DNA of 64,000 nt from Enhydrobacter sp. (lineage in GTDB: Bacteria > Pseudomonadota > Alphaproteobacteria > Reyranellales > Reyranellaceae). The position numbers and the translations under genes were made by a program. The stretch is from assembly GCF_030246845.1 (NCBI RefSeq), contig NZ_CP126889.1:2046001-2110000 (forward strand). Direction: 5' to 3'. The notes beneath the pieces are model-generated. The model made no database searches. It had not been told where the DNA came from and saw nothing but the letters and a program-made list of their open reading frames with translations. Positions 27,279 through 36,484 of this stretch are shown piece by piece; position 1 is the stretch's first letter, and each line of letters starts with the position of its first letter.

Positions 27279-28298
27279 TCAAGCGCCCGGCTTGCGCCCG
27301 GCGCCGAAACCGGGCCGTGCCCGATGCGAGACGGGAATGAGGTCGCCGCCCAGCGCGCGCCTCAGCAGGCCCCACAACCCGCGCGGCTCGATCAGGATGA
27401 CGGCAATCGAGAGCGTGCCCAGGATGATGAGGTGCCATGTGCCGAGCTGCGCGAGATATTCGCGCAGCAGGAAGAACAGCACCGTCCCCAGGATCGGGCC
27501 TTCGAGGCTGCCGATGCCGCCGATCACGACGTTGAAGATGACGAACACCGTCCAGTCGATGATGCTGAACGAGGCGGGCGGCGAGATGCGCAGCTTCTGC
27601 AGCGTGATGATGGCGCCCGCCAGGCCGAGGAACGGCGCGGTCCACAGGAAGCAGACGATGCGTGCGCGCACGAGGTGGACGCCCATCGCGCCCGCCGCCT
27701 CCTCGTTGTCGCGCATCGCCATGAGGCCGAGCCCGATGCGCGAGCGCAGCAGCAGCCAGGTGCTGGCGAAGGCCGCCGCCGCCAGCGCGAAGGCGAGCCA
27801 GTAGATGGTGGCGAAGCGCGCGTCGGGCCGGGCGCCGAACTCGCGGGCGACGCGGACCGGCAGGCTGACGCCCGAGCCGAAGCCGAAGCCCGGCAGCTTG
27901 CCCGCGATCAGCATCAGCACCTCGGCCACCACCCAGGTGCCGACCGCGAGATAGGCGGCGCGCAGGCGGAAGACGATCAGCATCGCCGGCAGCGCGATGA
28001 CGAAGGCGGTCAGTGCCGCCGCACCGAAGGCGAGATACGGGTCGACGCCCAGCAGCACCACCGCGCCGTAGAAGGCATAGGCCCCTACGCCCACGAAGGC
28101 ATGCTGGCCTACCGTCACGATATCGGCATAGCCTGCCAGCAGGTTCCACATCAGGGCCAGCACCAGCAGGCAGAGGAATTCCGTCAGCACCGTGAGGCCG
28201 CCCGCGTCGAGGAAGGTGGGAGCGGCGAGGAGGGCAAGTGCGGCCACGGCGAGGACCGCGCGGCCGCCGGCAATCGAGAGATGCTGATGCCTGCGCAA
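27279..28298 (-). CDS. livM: Branched-chain-type ABC transporter permease (LivM-like)
   Basis: 339 residues with about ten hydrophobic segments. The family loop is visible in GLGLMAMRDNEEAAGAMGVHLVRARIVCFLWTAPFLGLAGAI, followed by FVIFNVVIGGIGSLEGPILGTVLFF. The best start is TTG at 28298, with AGAGG five bases upstream just after the stop of the upstream permease gene; no ATG fits the first membrane segment. It forms the inner-membrane channel with the LivH-like protein. A Lys/Arg-rich tail ends the chain. Confidence 0.88.
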   Translation of the reverse strand: MRRHQHLSIAGGRAVLAVAALALLAAPTFLDAGGLTVLTEFLCLLVLALMWNLLAGYADIVTVGQHAFVGVGAYAFYGAVVLLGVDPYLAFGAAALTAFVIALPAMLIVFRLRAAYLAVGTWVVAEVLMLIAGKLPGFGFGSGVSLPVRVAREFGARPDARFATIYWLAFALAAAAFASTWLLLRSRIGLGLMAMRDNEEAAGAMGVHLVRARIVCFLWTAPFLGLAGAIITLQKLRISPPASFSIIDWTVFVIFNVVIGGIGSLEGPILGTVLFFLLREYLAQLGTWHLIILGTLSIAVILIEPRGLWGLLRRALGGDLIPVSHRARPGFGAGRKPGA

Positions 28299-28306
28299 TT
28301 CGGCCT

Positions 28307-29170
28307 CTAGTACCGTGGCAGGAGGCCTTGCGGCCGCAGCAGGAAAATGGCCAGGAAAACGAGGTGGCCGGCCAGAACCTGCCAGGCACCATCGATCTGG
28401 CCGCCCAGCGTCTGGGCGATGCCGAGCACGATGCCGCCCAGCAAAGTGCCGCGCAGGCTGCCGAGCCCGCCCAGCACCACGACCTCGAAGGCGACCAGCA
28501 GCCGGCTCGGCCCGCTGGTGGGATCGAAGTTCATGCGCAGCCCCATGAAGCAGGCGGCGATCGCCACGGTGACGCCGACGATGCCCATGGCGATGGCGTA
28601 GATCCGCGCCGACGAGAGGCCGATCAGGTTGGCGGCGGCGACATCGTCGGCCACGGCGCGGATGCCGGCGCCGATCCGCGAGCGATAGAGCAGCCACTCG
28701 AGGCCCAGCACCAAGACGATGGCGAGCACGAAGGTCGCGACCGGCAGGACGCCGACATAGAGGCCACCGATCTGCAGGCTCGACGTGTCGAGCCGGCCGG
28801 CGGAGAGGGTACGCGTGTCGGCGCCGAAGCCTTGCAGCAGGCCGTTCTGCACGATGATCGACAGGCCGAAGGTGACGAGCAGCGGCAGCAGTACGTTCTC
28901 GCCGACGACCCGCTGCAGCAGAATCCGCTGCAGCAGATAGCCGCCGGCGAAGGCCAGCGGGATCACCAGCAGGAGCGCCAGCAGCACGTTGATGTGCAGC
29001 GCCGTCGCCACCGTGAGCAGCAGGAACGAGACGAGGACGATGAAGTCGCCGTGCGCGATGTTGACGAAGCGCATCACCCCGACCGAGAGCGAGAGCCCCA
29101 GGGCGAAGATCGCGTAGAGCCCGCCCAGCAGCACGCCCTGGACGACGAGGTTGAGGTAGGTGGCAAGCAT
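28307..29170 (-). CDS. livH: Branched-chain-type ABC transporter permease (LivH-like)
   Basis: 287 residues. The opening LNLVVQGVLLGGLYAIFALGLSLSVGVMRFVNIAHGDFIVL is the classic LivH signature, and GLRMNFDPTSGPSRLLVAFEVVVLGGLGSLRGTLLGGI is the coupling region. It spans the membrane about eight times. It sits between the ATPase genes and the second permease in the usual order. The stop is 8 bases from the TTG of the LivM-like gene. Confidence 0.92.
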   Translation of the reverse strand: MLATYLNLVVQGVLLGGLYAIFALGLSLSVGVMRFVNIAHGDFIVLVSFLLLTVATALHINVLLALLLVIPLAFAGGYLLQRILLQRVVGENVLLPLLVTFGLSIIVQNGLLQGFGADTRTLSAGRLDTSSLQIGGLYVGVLPVATFVLAIVLVLGLEWLLYRSRIGAGIRAVADDVAAANLIGLSSARIYAIAMGIVGVTVAIAACFMGLRMNFDPTSGPSRLLVAFEVVVLGGLGSLRGTLLGGIVLGIAQTLGGQIDGAWQVLAGHLVFLAIFLLRPQGLLPRY

Positions 29171-29176
29171 GCGGCT

Positions 29177-29896
29177 TCAGGATCCGAAATAGTGCCGGGT
29201 GATAGTGTCGCGGTCGAAATCGCCGGGTCGGCCGGTGAGCGAGATGCGGCCTTCGAGCAGGCAGTAGAAGCGGCTGGCGATGGCCAGCGAGCGGCGGATG
29301 TCCTGCTCGACCAGCAGCACGCCGATGCCGCGCCGGTTGATCGACAGTAGCAGGGCGTAGAGATCGTTCACGACCGCCGGGGCGAGGCCGAGGCTGATCT
29401 CGTCGCACAGCAGCAGGCGCGGATCGGCGAGCAGGGCGCGGCCGAGCGCCACCATCTGCTGCTGGCCGCCCGAGAGCTGCCAGGCGGGCTGGCGCCGCTT
29501 GTCGCGCAGCGCTGGAAAGAGATCGAACACCTCGTCGAGGCGGACGCCGCCCGCCTTGCGGCCGACCTGCCAGCCGATCTCGAGGTTCTCCTCGACCGTG
29601 AGGGAGGGGAACAGCCGGCGACCTTCGGGAACCAGGGCGATGCCCGACGCGGCGATGGCGGGCGTGGAGCGATGCGCAATGTCCTCGCCGGCGAACAGGA
29701 TACGGCCTTCGATGCGGTCGACCTGGGCGACGATCGCCTTGAGCAGCGACGACTTGCCGGCGCCGTTGGCGCCGATGATCGACACGATCTCGCCTGGGCC
29801 GACCGAGATGTCGACACTATTCAGCGCGCGGAACTGCGCATGGTAGACCGACAGTCCCTCGATCGAGAGCAGGGGCGTATCCGCCGGCACCGTCAT
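29177..29896 (-). CDS. livF: Branched-chain-type ABC transporter ATPase (LivF-like)
   Basis: 239 residues from ATG 29896. It shows Walker A GANGAGKSS, the LivF mark GIALVPEGRRLFPSLTVEENLEIG, signature LSGGQQQMVALGRAL and Walker B LLLCDEISLGLAP. The signature is intact, in contrast to its partner LivG-like ATPase, where it is degenerate. It starts 7 bases after the partner's stop. Confidence 0.93.
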   Translation of the reverse strand: MTVPADTPLLSIEGLSVYHAQFRALNSVDISVGPGEIVSIIGANGAGKSSLLKAIVAQVDRIEGRILFAGEDIAHRSTPAIAASGIALVPEGRRLFPSLTVEENLEIGWQVGRKAGGVRLDEVFDLFPALRDKRRQPAWQLSGGQQQMVALGRALLADPRLLLCDEISLGLAPAVVNDLYALLLSINRRGIGVLLVEQDIRRSLAIASRFYCLLEGRISLTGRPGDFDRDTITRHYFGS

Positions 29897-29903
29897 CGCC
29901 GCC

Positions 29904-30629
29904 TCATTCGCCGAGATAGATGCTTCTGATGCGGGCATCCGCCAGCACTGCTTGGGGCTCGCCGATCGCGACGAACGAGCCCTCGTGCAGCACGGCGATG
30001 CGGTGGCAGAGGCCGCGCAGCGCGCGGATGACATGCTCGATCCAGACAATGGCGGTGCCCTCTCCGTGCACGCGCCGGATGATGCCGAGAAGCGTGTCGA
30101 CCTCGGCATCGGTGAGCCCGCCTGCGATCTCGTCCAGCAACAGGAGCCGGGGCCCGACCGCCAGGGCACGGCAGAGCTCGAGCCGCTTGAGATCGAGCAG
30201 CGTGAGCTGCCCGGCGGGGCGGCCATGGTCCGCGGAGAGACCGGTGATCTCCAGCATCGCCTCGGCCTGCTCGCGCGCGGCGCGAAGGCTCTTGGCCGCG
30301 CCGTGCACTGCCGCCGCCAGCACGTTTTCGAACACGGTCAGGTGCGTGAACGGCTTGGGGATCTGATAGGTGCGGCCGATGCCGAGACGGCAGCGATCCC
30401 AGGTCCTGAGGCGGCCGATCTCGCGGCCATTGTAGCGGATGGTGCCGGCGGAAGGCTGCAGCACTCCCGCCACGAGGTTGAACAGCGTCGTCTTGCCCGC
30501 GCCATTGGGGCCGATGATGCCGAGGATTTCGCGGTCGCCCACCGTGAGGTCGAGGCCGTCGATCACAGTGAGGCCGCCGAAACGCTTGGCAAGGCCGGCG
30601 ATCTCGAGGACGGTCGAACGCTCTGTCAT
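29904..30629 (-). CDS. livG: Branched-chain-type ABC transporter ATPase (LivG-like)
   Basis: 241 residues. Walker A is GPNGAGKTT, the LivG motif is GIGRTYQIPKPFTHLTVFENVL, and Walker B is LLLLDEIAGGLTDAE. The signature that normally reads LSxGQ is QLTLLDLKRLELCRAL, a degenerate C-loop seen in some LivG relatives. With the intact LivF signature this predicts one asymmetric ATP site. It is preceded by the binding-protein gene, 49 bases upstream. Confidence 0.92.
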   Translation of the reverse strand: MTERSTVLEIAGLAKRFGGLTVIDGLDLTVGDREILGIIGPNGAGKTTLFNLVAGVLQPSAGTIRYNGREIGRLRTWDRCRLGIGRTYQIPKPFTHLTVFENVLAAAVHGAAKSLRAAREQAEAMLEITGLSADHGRPAGQLTLLDLKRLELCRALAVGPRLLLLDEIAGGLTDAEVDTLLGIIRRVHGEGTAIVWIEHVIRALRGLCHRIAVLHEGSFVAIGEPQAVLADARIRSIYLGE

Positions 30630-30678
30630 TGCCTCGCCGACGATGAGCGGAATAGGACGCCGCGCTGTGCGGTTGCGT

Positions 30679-31950
30679 CTAGCTGTAGGTGATCGCCTCC
30701 GGCTCGCCGCCGGCCGGGATTTCCGGGGCGTATTTGTTGTCGACGATCACCAGCTCCAGTGGCCATTTCTTGCCCTTTCGCCACTGGCCGCCGACGACCG
30801 GCGTCAGCGAGGTGTTGGGCAGCGGGCCCTTCCTGAAGTTCACCGGCCCGACGATCGACTTGTAGTCCATGTCGCGGATGGCATCGCGCACCGATTCGCG
30901 CTTGTCGAGATCGTGCGCCCGCTTCAGGGCGTCGAACGCGGTCTCGAACAGGGCGTGGCGGAAGCCGAGCGCCATCGAGCCCTGCCGGCCGCTCACCTTC
31001 TCGTATTCGTCGGCGAGCTGCGCCGAGGTCTGGCCGGTGAGCCCCGAGGAGAACGGGTGGAAGCGCGACCACCAGACCTCGATGCTGAAGTTGACGGCGC
31101 GGTCGCCGAACGGATAGACGCCCGGCGGGAACTCGGCGACCTTGCCCGGCGTCACGAGCTTGGGCCTGAAGCCCTGCTGGGCGCTGCTGTTCCAGAACAC
31201 AGTGAACTCCGGCGCCGGCGTCACCGTCATCACGCCTTCGGCCCCGCCAGCCTTGAAGGCGGCGATCTGCGCGTCGAAGTTGTTGGCCGGCAGGTCGAAC
31301 CGGCCCGGATCGACGATGGTGAAGCCGGCGCCGGTGATCGGCGGCGGCATGACGCGGGCGAACACATTGCCGTCGTCGTCGTTCGGCCACAGCACGCCAA
31401 GTTTCTTGTTGGTCGGGATCCGGCCCCACATCGACAGCATGGCGTGGATCACCTCGTCGCCCGAGAAGAAGTAGTTGTAGGTCCAGTCGAAGCCCTTCTT
31501 CGGATCGCCGTGCCGGCCGAAGAACCACGACTCGAGCGGCGCGTCGTTGGAGATGCAGGGCACGGCGTTGAGCTCGCACTGATCGGACACCGGATTGACC
31601 GTCTCCGGCGTCGCGAAGGCGCACATGATGTCGACCTTGTCCTTCAGGATCAGGTCGCTGGCCACCTCCGAGGCGCGGTTGGGATTGGACTGGCTGTCCC
31701 TGACGATGATCTCGAACGGCCGGTTGGTGCCGCCGATCTTGAGATTGCCGCCGGTCGCCCGCTTGATCTGGTCGAGCACAAAGGGGATGTGCTCGGAAAA
31801 CAGGCTGATCGGCCCGGTCTGCGGCGCCACCAGTCCGATCTTCAGCGTGCGCGGCACGGCGAAGGCCGGTCGGGCCAGCAGGCTTGCCGCGCCGGCTGCG
31901 GCGGCACCCTTGAGGACGGAACGCCGGTCGACGACGGGAATCCTGCGCAT
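30679..31950 (-). CDS. ABC transporter substrate-binding protein (branched-chain/LivK type)
   Basis: 423 residues from ATG 31950, with GGGAGGAAACC upstream. The twin-arginine-type signal DRRSVLKGAAAAGAASLLARPAFA suggests export of a folded protein. The mature protein has the two-lobed LivK fold: LKIGLVAPQTGPISLFSEHI, the middle ASEVASDLILKDKVDIMCAFATPETVNPV, and GVLWPNDDDGNVFA. The length exceeds amino-acid binders, like those for aromatic acids or amides. The divergent extradiol dioxygenase suggests an aromatic ligand, which is inference. It is the first gene of the six-gene unit. Confidence 0.9.
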   Translation of the reverse strand: MRRIPVVDRRSVLKGAAAAGAASLLARPAFAVPRTLKIGLVAPQTGPISLFSEHIPFVLDQIKRATGGNLKIGGTNRPFEIIVRDSQSNPNRASEVASDLILKDKVDIMCAFATPETVNPVSDQCELNAVPCISNDAPLESWFFGRHGDPKKGFDWTYNYFFSGDEVIHAMLSMWGRIPTNKKLGVLWPNDDDGNVFARVMPPPITGAGFTIVDPGRFDLPANNFDAQIAAFKAGGAEGVMTVTPAPEFTVFWNSSAQQGFRPKLVTPGKVAEFPPGVYPFGDRAVNFSIEVWWSRFHPFSSGLTGQTSAQLADEYEKVSGRQGSMALGFRHALFETAFDALKRAHDLDKRESVRDAIRDMDYKSIVGPVNFRKGPLPNTSLTPVVGGQWRKGKKWPLELVIVDNKYAPEIPAGGEPEAITYS

Positions 31951-32099
31951 GGTTTCCTCCCACATGGCGCCGTTCGGCGACGGCATTCTTGCTGCGCATT
32001 ATCGATAACCAACATAGAATGTCGATATTTTTGTTGACAGTCGTCAAGCGATGCCGACCATCGCCGGCATCAGCAAGAACGGCGCTGCGGGAGGGACAA
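31951..32099. promoter_or_regulatory. Divergent control region between transporter and dioxygenase genes
   Basis: An AT-rich core (about 31998-32040) contains the palindrome TATCGATA and, some 18 bases further, TGTCGATA; TTGACA follows on the plus strand. The two similar TATCGA-type half-sites could be an operator for the GntR regulator encoded two genes away. This is pattern resemblance only. Confidence 0.4.
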
Positions 32100-32957
32100 A
32101 TGGGCAAAATCGTTGCCGCTGCGGTCGTCAGCCATCAGCCGGGAATCATGTTGCCGAGCGCGCTTCGGCTCGAGCTGTACGGCGGGAAGGATACGACGCT
32201 GGTCGCGGGCTTCGAGACCATGCGCGCGGCGCTCGACCGGGTGCGGCCCGACACCTTCATCATCTTCGACACGCACTGGTTCACCACGCTCAACCACATC
32301 CTGGCCGGTGCGCCGCACTACAAGGGCCTCTACACGTCGGAGGAGCTGCCGGAGTTCCTGTCCGACGTTCCCTACGACTATCCCGGCGCTCCCGAGCTCG
32401 CCAAGGCGATCGCCGCGGCGGCGACGGCGCGCGGGCAGCGCGTGCTGAACTACGACAAGCCCAACATTCCGCTGCACTATCCCACCATCAATCTCGTGCA
32501 CTATCTGCGCCGGGACGAGAAGATCCTGTCGATCGGCACCTGCCAGGTCGCGCAGTGCCACAATTTTCTCGACATGGGCGGCGCAATCGCCGAAGGGATT
32601 GCGAACACGGACTGTCGCGTCGCTCTCCTCGCGGCGGGCGGAATGAGCCACAGCTTCGAGCCCCTCGACACGATCATGGATCACATGAAGCCCGATCCCG
32701 CCCTCGTCGTGACGGCCGAGGCGCGCGACATGGACCACAAGGTGCTCGAATGCTGGGAGCGCGGCGACCATGCCGGCGTCATCGCGCTCTATCCGGCCTA
32801 TCGCGCGCACAATCCGGAGGGCTTCTTCGCCCACTACCTGATGACCGTCGGCGCCCTGGGAGGGGCCGGCTGCAAGGCCGTCGGCAGGCAGATGTCGGCC
32901 TACGAGAATGCCGCCGGCACGGGCCAGGTCCATGTCTGGTTCGATGTCGCCGCCTGA
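32100..32957 (+). CDS. hpaD: Class III extradiol ring-cleavage dioxygenase (3,4-dihydroxyphenylacetate 2,3-dioxygenase-like)
   Basis: 285 residues from ATG 32100, with GGGAGGGACAA upstream. LigB-type fold: the probable iron ligands are His12 in AVVSHQP and His59 in IIFDTHW. The order and spacing of motifs (IIFDTHWFTTLNHI, HYKGLYTSEELPEF, DYPGAPELAKAI, GTGQVHVWF at the end) follow HpaD/HpcB closely, which open homoprotocatechuate between carbons 2 and 3. None of the other homoprotocatechuate pathway genes are in the window, so the true catechol may differ. It is co-transcribed with a GntR regulator. Confidence 0.82.
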   Translation: MGKIVAAAVVSHQPGIMLPSALRLELYGGKDTTLVAGFETMRAALDRVRPDTFIIFDTHWFTTLNHILAGAPHYKGLYTSEELPEFLSDVPYDYPGAPELAKAIAAAATARGQRVLNYDKPNIPLHYPTINLVHYLRRDEKILSIGTCQVAQCHNFLDMGGAIAEGIANTDCRVALLAAGGMSHSFEPLDTIMDHMKPDPALVVTAEARDMDHKVLECWERGDHAGVIALYPAYRAHNPEGFFAHYLMTVGALGGAGCKAVGRQMSAYENAAGTGQVHVWFDVAA

Positions 32958-33768
32958 GCGTTCGCTGCCGACCGTCAAGCCCGTCGAGACGCCGGAGGAA
33001 AAGGACCGGCGCCATCGGCGGGACGCCAAGACGCTGATCGAATACGCCTACAAGCGGCTCAAGACCAACATCATCCGCGGCCATCTCGCGCCGGGCGAGA
33101 AGCTCAAGATCGAGCGGCTGCGCAAGGAATATGGCGTCGCCTCCAGCACGCTGCGCGAGGCACTGTCGCTCCTGGTCGCCGACTCGCTGGTCACGGCCGA
33201 GGGCCAGCAGGGCTTTCGCGTCGTGCCGATGTCGATCGAGGATTTCCGCGAAATCTGCGGCCTGCGCAAGATGATGGAGACGCTGGCCTTGCGCGAGGCG
33301 ATCGCCAACGGCGACGAGGACTGGGAGGCGGGCATCGTGGCCGCGTTCCACAAGCTCAACCTCCTCGACCTCGAGCGCCTCAACAGTTCGGAGGCGCTGG
33401 TCGATGCCTACAACGAGCGCAATCACGTCTTTCACGAGGCGCTGGTCGCCGCCTGCCGCTCGCCCTGGGTACGTCGCTTCCGCAGCGTGCTCTACGACAA
33501 TGCCCGCCGCTATCGCCACCTCTCCGTCGCCAAGGGCGGCATCCGGCCGAACATCCAGGACGAGCATCGGGCGATCATGGAGGCGGCGCTCGCCCGCGAC
33601 GTCGCGCTGGCCTGCCGGCTGACCGAGGAGCACATCGACCTCACGCTGCATCGGCTGGCCCAGTTCCCGCCGGAGGAGATTGCCGCCGGATTCCCCGGCC
33701 TGCCGCGACGCGGCGCGGCGGCAGCACCTGCCCGCCGTTCCCGCGCCAGGGCGGCAGGCCGTCCGTGA
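32944..33768 (+). CDS. GntR family regulator (FCD subfamily)
   Basis: 274 residues. The winged helix is near residues 30-90 (LKTNIIRGHLAPGEKLKIERLRKEYGVASSTLREALSLLVADSLV), then a helical FCD effector domain with HVFHEALVAA and DEHRAIMEAAL. The basic tail after residue 250 (PARRSRARAAG) is unusual. The chosen ATG at 32944 overlaps the end of the dioxygenase gene; another Met lies 12 bases earlier. It probably controls the dioxygenase and the divergent transporter. Confidence 0.88.
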   Translation: MSPPERSLPTVKPVETPEEKDRRHRRDAKTLIEYAYKRLKTNIIRGHLAPGEKLKIERLRKEYGVASSTLREALSLLVADSLVTAEGQQGFRVVPMSIEDFREICGLRKMMETLALREAIANGDEDWEAGIVAAFHKLNLLDLERLNSSEALVDAYNERNHVFHEALVAACRSPWVRRFRSVLYDNARRYRHLSVAKGGIRPNIQDEHRAIMEAALARDVALACRLTEEHIDLTLHRLAQFPPEEIAAGFPGLPRRGAAAAPARRSRARAAGRP

Positions 33769-33774
33769 AATCGC

Positions 33775-34800
33775 TCAGAGGGCGGAGGGCGCGGCGAGCA
33801 GATGGCGGAGCCAGCCGACAAGCTTGATCTCGATGGCCGGCGCGATCGGCCCCGCGAAACCCGGATCGTCGGGTCCTGTCACGAGCTTGAGGTTGTGGCT
33901 CACCATCGGTGCGATCAGCGCCTCGCCGGGCGCGTTTCGCCGGGCCAGGGTGTCGAGCAGCGGCTGCACGTCGCGCGGCGGCACCACCTGGATGTCGGCG
34001 TCCCCCTGCAGCAGCAGACACGGGATGTCGGTGCGGGCGAGCGTCGCCGCCGGATCGAAGGCGAACGCGGCCTTCAGGAAAGCGCCGGCATAGGCGGGGA
34101 AGACCGCCCGGAATGCCGATGGCACGTCGCGCGGCACCTGGCCGGAATCGCGGATCGCGGCCATGATGCGCTCGGCGGTCGGGCCGAGCGACGGCATGCT
34201 GCGGGCGATCTGCTCGCGCACGATCTGGCCCAGCGGCCGTCCGGGCGTCGACGCCAGCACGAGGGCGTAGGGCCGCTTCTTGCCCATGGCCGCAGTGGCC
34301 GCGATCGCGAGCAGCCCGCCCTCGCTGTGGCCGAGCAGGGCCGTCGCGTAGGACTTGATTTCGTCGTGTCGCACCAGCTCGGCATGAGCCGCCTGCACGT
34401 CGCTCACGAACTGGTCCCAGGTGAAATAGCTTTCCTGGCGATCGGCGGCATCTCGTTGATGGATCGCCGAACCGCCGATGCCGCGCTTGTCGTAGCGGAG
34501 GGTCGCGATGCCGGCGCGGCCCAGCGATCGGGCGATCTCCTTCAGAAGATCGACGCGCACGGGAATGAGCGGATTGTTGCCGTCTCGGTCGGTCGGGCCG
34601 CTGCCGGCGACCAGCACCACGCCCGGCACCCGCTCGATCTCGCTGATCGCGGGCAGAACGAGGGTGCCGGCCAGCGCCACGCCGCCGCTGCCGGCGAAGT
34701 GCAACTCGTGCTCCTTGATGCCGCGCGGAAAATACTGGGCGCGCGTCTCCGTCGCGGCCAGCATGGCGGCGCCGGCAAGCAGGAGGCGCCGGCCAATCAT
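33775..34800 (-). CDS. Exported alpha/beta hydrolase
   Basis: 341 residues. The N-terminal [21 protein letters not shown] is a signal peptide or anchor. The nucleophile elbow GHSEGG (157-162, Ser159), the oxyanion strand VVLVAGSGPTDRDGN and the acid-region QGDADIQV with the late SHNLKL give a full hydrolase triad. It resembles the exported alpha/beta hydrolases of the serine aminopeptidase type. It overlaps the HIT gene by four bases and ends 6 bases from the convergent GntR gene. Confidence 0.87.
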   Translation of the reverse strand: MIGRRLLLAGAAMLAATETRAQYFPRGIKEHELHFAGSGGVALAGTLVLPAISEIERVPGVVLVAGSGPTDRDGNNPLIPVRVDLLKEIARSLGRAGIATLRYDKRGIGGSAIHQRDAADRQESYFTWDQFVSDVQAAHAELVRHDEIKSYATALLGHSEGGLLAIAATAAMGKKRPYALVLASTPGRPLGQIVREQIARSMPSLGPTAERIMAAIRDSGQVPRDVPSAFRAVFPAYAGAFLKAAFAFDPAATLARTDIPCLLLQGDADIQVVPPRDVQPLLDTLARRNAPGEALIAPMVSHNLKLVTGPDDPGFAGPIAPAIEIKLVGWLRHLLAAPSAL

Positions 34801-35183
34801 GGCCTGGCGTCGGCCGTGGGCAGCCTGGTCATGTCGTGCGGCATCGCCTTGCCGCCGAAGATATGGACATGGAAATGGAACACCGATTGGCCGCTCCGCG
34901 GACCGTGGTTGGCGACCAGACGATAGCCGTCCGGATCGAGGCCCAGCCTGTGCGCGGTCGCTCCGACGGCGCGCCAGAAGCCCGCGATCAGCTCCGGCGG
35001 CGCCGAGGCGGCGAAGTCGGCGTTGGAGACATAGTCGCCCTTCGGCACCACCAGCACATGGACCGGCGCCAGCGGGCGGATGTCGTGGAAGGCGAGGGCG
35101 AACTCGTCCTCGTAGACTTTTCGGCATGGCAGCTCGCCGCGCAGGATGCGGGCGAAGACATTGTTGCGGTCATAACTCGGCAT
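34797..35183 (-). CDS. HIT family nucleotide-binding protein
   Basis: 128 residues from ATG 35183. The histidine triad HFHVHIF (103-109) closes the active site, and NVFARILRGELP and VLVVPKGDYVSN are typical of HINT-like purine nucleoside phosphoramidases. It acts in the cytoplasm on nucleotide phosphoramidates or similar. It lies between hisE and a hydrolase gene, with a coupled ATGA overlap to the latter. Confidence 0.92.
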   Translation of the reverse strand: MPSYDRNNVFARILRGELPCRKVYEDEFALAFHDIRPLAPVHVLVVPKGDYVSNADFAASAPPELIAGFWRAVGATAHRLGLDPDGYRLVANHGPRSGQSVFHFHVHIFGGKAMPHDMTRLPTADARP

Positions 35184-35261
35184 GCGGCACTCGGAACGCC
35201 TCGCGTGAGGCCCGAGAATCGTTCGCCGCGACGGGAATGACAACCGGGGTCGGCGTCCCGT

Positions 35262-35645
35262 TCAGGCAGGCTTGCGGGCCGCCTTCTCGGCGATGCCGGA
35301 GATGCCCTCGCGGCGCGCCAGCTCGGACCAGACGGCCTGCGGCTTGACGCCGGTCGCGGCCCACAAGGTCAGCAGGTGATAGAGCATGTCGGCGCTCTCG
35401 CCCACCAGCTTGGAGCGATCGCCGCGAATGCCCTCGATCAGCGCCTCGACCGCTTCCTCGCCCAGCTTCTTGGCGATCTGCTGGCGACCGCGACTGAACA
35501 GGCGGGCGGTGTAGGACGTGTTCGGATCGGCGCCTTTGCGGCTGTCGATCACGACATAGAGACGGTCCAGCACGTGCTCGTCGGCACCGCCGTCTTCCTG
35601 GCGCTTCTTCAGCGCCTTCCGCTTTGCTTTCTTTTTCTTGGCCAT
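35262..35645 (-). CDS. hisE: Phosphoribosyl-ATP pyrophosphatase
   Basis: 127 residues. The MazG-like core [49 protein letters not shown] carries the EEAxE and ExAD metal-binding motifs. It removes pyrophosphate from phosphoribosyl-ATP, step 2 of histidine synthesis. An unusual Lys-rich start ([16 protein letters not shown]) precedes the core and is absent from many homologues. It follows hisF in the standard alphaproteobacterial order. Confidence 0.94.
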   Translation of the reverse strand: MAKKKKAKRKALKKRQEDGGADEHVLDRLYVVIDSRKGADPNTSYTARLFSRGRQQIAKKLGEEAVEALIEGIRGDRSKLVGESADMLYHLLTLWAATGVKPQAVWSELARREGISGIAEKAARKPA

Positions 35646-35697
35646 CGAAGGGGGAACTCTCGTCGCCTCTTGGTGGGGCGTTGAGGAATACTTTACG

Positions 35698-36477
35698 TCA
35701 AGTTCGCGGCGCGTGCGAGGTTTGTCGTATCGGAACGCCGGCTCGCGCCAGATGTTCCTTCGCCTGGGCGATGGTGAACTCGCCGAAATGGAAGATGGAG
35801 GCGGCCAGCACCGCCGACGCGCCGCCCTCGGTCACGCCTGCGAGCAGGTGATCGAGCGTGCCGACGCCGCCCGACGCCACGACCGGCACCGGCACCGCAT
35901 CCGACACCGCGCGCGTGAGGGCGATGTCGAAGCCCGACTTCGTGCCGTCGCGGTCCATCGACGTGAGCAGGATCTCGCCGGCGCCATGGTCGGTCATGCG
36001 CCTTGCCCATGCGACGGCGTCGAGCCCGGTGCCCTTGCGTCCGCCGTGGGTGAAGACCTCCCAGGCGCCGGGCCGGATCTGGCGCGCATCGACCGCAACG
36101 ACGATGCACTGGTCGCCGTATTTCTCGGCCGCCTCGCGCACGAAATCGGGCCGCGCCACCGCGGCCGAATTGATCGAGACTTTGTCGGCGCCGGCCAGCA
36201 GGAGCCGGCGGATGTCCTCGATCGTGCGCACGCCGCCGCCGACGGTAAGCGGCATGAAGCACTGCTCGGCGGTGCGCGCCACGACATCGAGAATGGTGTC
36301 GCGGTTCTCGTGGCTCGCCGTGATGTCGAGGAAGGTGAGCTCGTCGGCGCCGGCGGCATCGTAGACCCGCGCCTGCTCGACCGGATCGCCGGCATCGCGC
36401 AGATCGACGAACTGCACGCCCTTCACGACGCGGCCGTCCTTGACGTCGAGGCAGGGGATGATGCGGACCTTGAGCAT
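35698..36477 (-). CDS. hisF: Imidazole glycerol phosphate synthase, cyclase subunit
   Basis: 259 residues of a half-barrel-duplicated TIM barrel. [20 protein letters not shown] contains the catalytic Asp near residue 11; the second catalytic Asp is in CIVVAVDAR; phosphate sites are VGGGVRT and ASGGVGT. With HisH (not in the window) it forms IGP and AICAR. It starts 7 bases after hisA ends, on the same strand. Confidence 0.97.
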   Translation of the reverse strand: MLKVRIIPCLDVKDGRVVKGVQFVDLRDAGDPVEQARVYDAAGADELTFLDITASHENRDTILDVVARTAEQCFMPLTVGGGVRTIEDIRRLLLAGADKVSINSAAVARPDFVREAAEKYGDQCIVVAVDARQIRPGAWEVFTHGGRKGTGLDAVAWARRMTDHGAGEILLTSMDRDGTKSGFDIALTRAVSDAVPVPVVASGGVGTLDHLLAGVTEGGASAVLAASIFHFGEFTIAQAKEHLARAGVPIRQTSHAPRT

Positions 36478-36484
36478 GGTCGCG

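Noticed and set aside
25635..31950. Urea (UrtABCDE) or amino-acid transporter reading of the liv-type unit
   Set aside because: No urease genes and a long Tat-type binding protein; neighbouring dioxygenase fits better with aromatic compounds, though unproven.
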